Source: Variovorax sp. IB41 | GTDB lineage: Bacteria; Pseudomonadota; Gammaproteobacteria; Burkholderiales; Burkholderiaceae_C | Length of the DNA: 64,000 bases | Reading direction: 5' to 3' | Assembly: GCF_016405905.1 (NCBI RefSeq) | Contig: NZ_JAEFCB010000002.1 | Location: forward strand, 331,861 to 395,860 | Shown here: piece by piece, positions 63,243 to 64,000 of the stretch | Layout: each line of letters begins with the position of its first letter | How positions within the stretch are numbered: position 1 is the first letter of the stretch | Made by a program: the position numbers and the translations under genes | The notes under the pieces: model-generated | The model's input: the letters and a program-made list of their open reading frames with translations, nothing else | The model's database searches: none | What the model was told of the DNA's origin: nothing

Positions 63243-64000
63243 ATGAATCTCGAACGACGCAGCACCCTGGCCACGCTGGCCATCTCATCCGCGCTATGGC
63301 TCGCGAGCGCCATGCCGGCAGCGGCACAACCCGTGCAGATCCAGTGGTGGCACGCCATGGGCGGCGCGCTCGGCGAGCGCGTCGACGAACTGGTGAAGAA
63401 CTTCAACGCCTCGCAGCAGAAGTACGTGGTGGTGGCCGTCAACAAGGGCAACTACGACGAGGTCATCAACGGCACCATCGCCGCCTACCGCGCCAAGCGC
63501 GCGCCCGCGCTCGTGCAGATCTACGAACGCGGCTTCATGACCATGCTGCTCTCGGACGCGACGATGCCCGTGCAGGACCTGCTCGACCAGCGCGGCTACA
63601 AGGTCGAGTGGGCCGATTTCGTCAAGCCCGTGGCGGGCTTCTACAGCTACAAGGGCAAGCTCATGACGATGCCCTTCAATTCGTCGTCGCCCATCCTCTG
63701 GTACAACAAGACGCACTTCGAGAAGGCCGGTTTCGCCAAGCCCGCCGAGACCTGGCAGGAGCTGGAAAAGCAGCTCTACGCCATCAAGCAGAAGGGCATC
63801 TCGGCCTGCGGCTCGGTGCTCGCGGGCGACTACCACTGGAGCCTGCTGGAGAACTACAGCGCCATCAACGACCTGCCTTACGCCACCAAGGCCAACGGCT
63901 ACCAGGGCCTGGACACCGAGTTCACCTACAACAAGACCTCGGTGGTCTCGCAGGTCGGGCGCATCAAGAAATGGATCGACGACGGCGTGATGCAGATCGC
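63243..64000 (+). CDS. ugpB: UgpB-like ABC transporter binding protein, N-terminal part (runs off the right edge)
   Basis: First 252 residues of a periplasmic receptor of the SBP_bac_1 class. Signal peptide ends near residue 28 (MPAAAQ). The segments QIQWWHAMGGALGERVDELVKNFN, NKGNYDEVINGTIAAYRAKRAPALVQIYE and MPFNSSSPILWYNKTHFEKAG follow E. coli UgpB closely. UgpB binds sn-glycerol-3-phosphate and glycerophosphodiesters. ATG 63243 follows AGGAGACAG. The operon presumably continues with permease and ATPase genes to the right. Confidence 0.9.
   Translation, partial: MNLERRSTLATLAISSALWLASAMPAAAQPVQIQWWHAMGGALGERVDELVKNFNASQQKYVVVAVNKGNYDEVINGTIAAYRAKRAPALVQIYERGFMTMLLSDATMPVQDLLDQRGYKVEWADFVKPVAGFYSYKGKLMTMPFNSSSPILWYNKTHFEKAGFAKPAETWQELEKQLYAIKQKGISACGSVLAGDYHWSLLENYSAINDLPYATKANGYQGLDTEFTYNKTSVVSQVGRIKKWIDDGVMQI

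Overview
This is a GC-rich, densely coded chromosomal segment, most likely from a beta-proteobacterium of the family Comamonadaceae (Variovorax or a close relative). The support is a terephthalate-type tph operon in the Comamonas gene order, a CyoA-type ubiquinol oxidase beside a metabolite:H+ symporter, a complete urtABCDE urea transporter, several Bug/TTT receptors, and short palindromic intergenic repeats. No rRNA, prophage, insertion sequence or CRISPR array was seen, and there is one tRNA gene. Coding density is high. No gene-free stretch exceeds about 270 bases, and the larger gaps hold repeats or regulatory sites.

Layout. 1-2.6 kb: start of cyoA, an MHS transporter and a HAD phosphatase. 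2.6-7.7 kb: a PaoABC-type periplasmic aldehyde oxidoreductase under an AraC regulator. 7.8-12 kb: an amino-acid ABC transporter operon ending in a 2-oxoglutarate dioxygenase. 12-16 kb: a hypothetical protein, truncated haemoglobin, a ferredoxin-reductase-like flavoprotein, an Smr protein and RadC. 16-20 kb: fkpB, ispH, a dehydratase, serS and tRNA-Ser. 20-24.6 kb: a YXWGXW-type secreted protein, a degenerate response regulator, a small membrane protein, a VOC pseudogene and a two-component pair. 24.6-29.2 kb: rnm, a DMT exporter, yciO, an M50 protease and trpS. 29.4-33.2 kb: a CorA-like transporter, a Pit phosphate transporter and a divergent PPK2, with paired Pho-box-like sites. 33.3-37.4 kb: a PHB-depolymerase-like esterase, an AraC regulator, an NTF2-like protein and a DHA2 efflux pump.

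37.4-43 kb holds a full tphR/CA2A3BA1-type set: a ring-hydroxylating dioxygenase, its reductase, a cis-diol dehydrogenase, a solute receptor and an IclR regulator. The tphC-tphR gap carries a three-half-site operator candidate. Next to it, at 43-45.5 kb, lies a large DUF6351-type secreted lipoprotein with a possible serine-hydrolase motif. 45.7-50.2 kb: a GGT-like enzyme, a second TTT receptor, a GAF protein and a divergent LysR regulator. 50.3-56.5 kb: a MazG-like protein and urtABCDE. 56.8-58 kb: an MFS exporter.

58-60.8 kb is an ECF sigma/anti-sigma pair facing a beta-propeller-cupredoxin fusion gene. Both directions carry the same promoter, GGAATAA-N15-CGTCAT, so this looks like a self-contained, positively autoregulated ECF module. 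60.8-64 kb: a SorC regulator, an sn-glycerol-1-phosphate dehydrogenase and the start of a UgpB-like binding protein.

Two repeat families recur three times each. Repeat A lies between the binding-protein gene and the permease genes in two separate ABC operons. Repeat B lies directly after the stop codon of three different genes, always in the same orientation as the gene.
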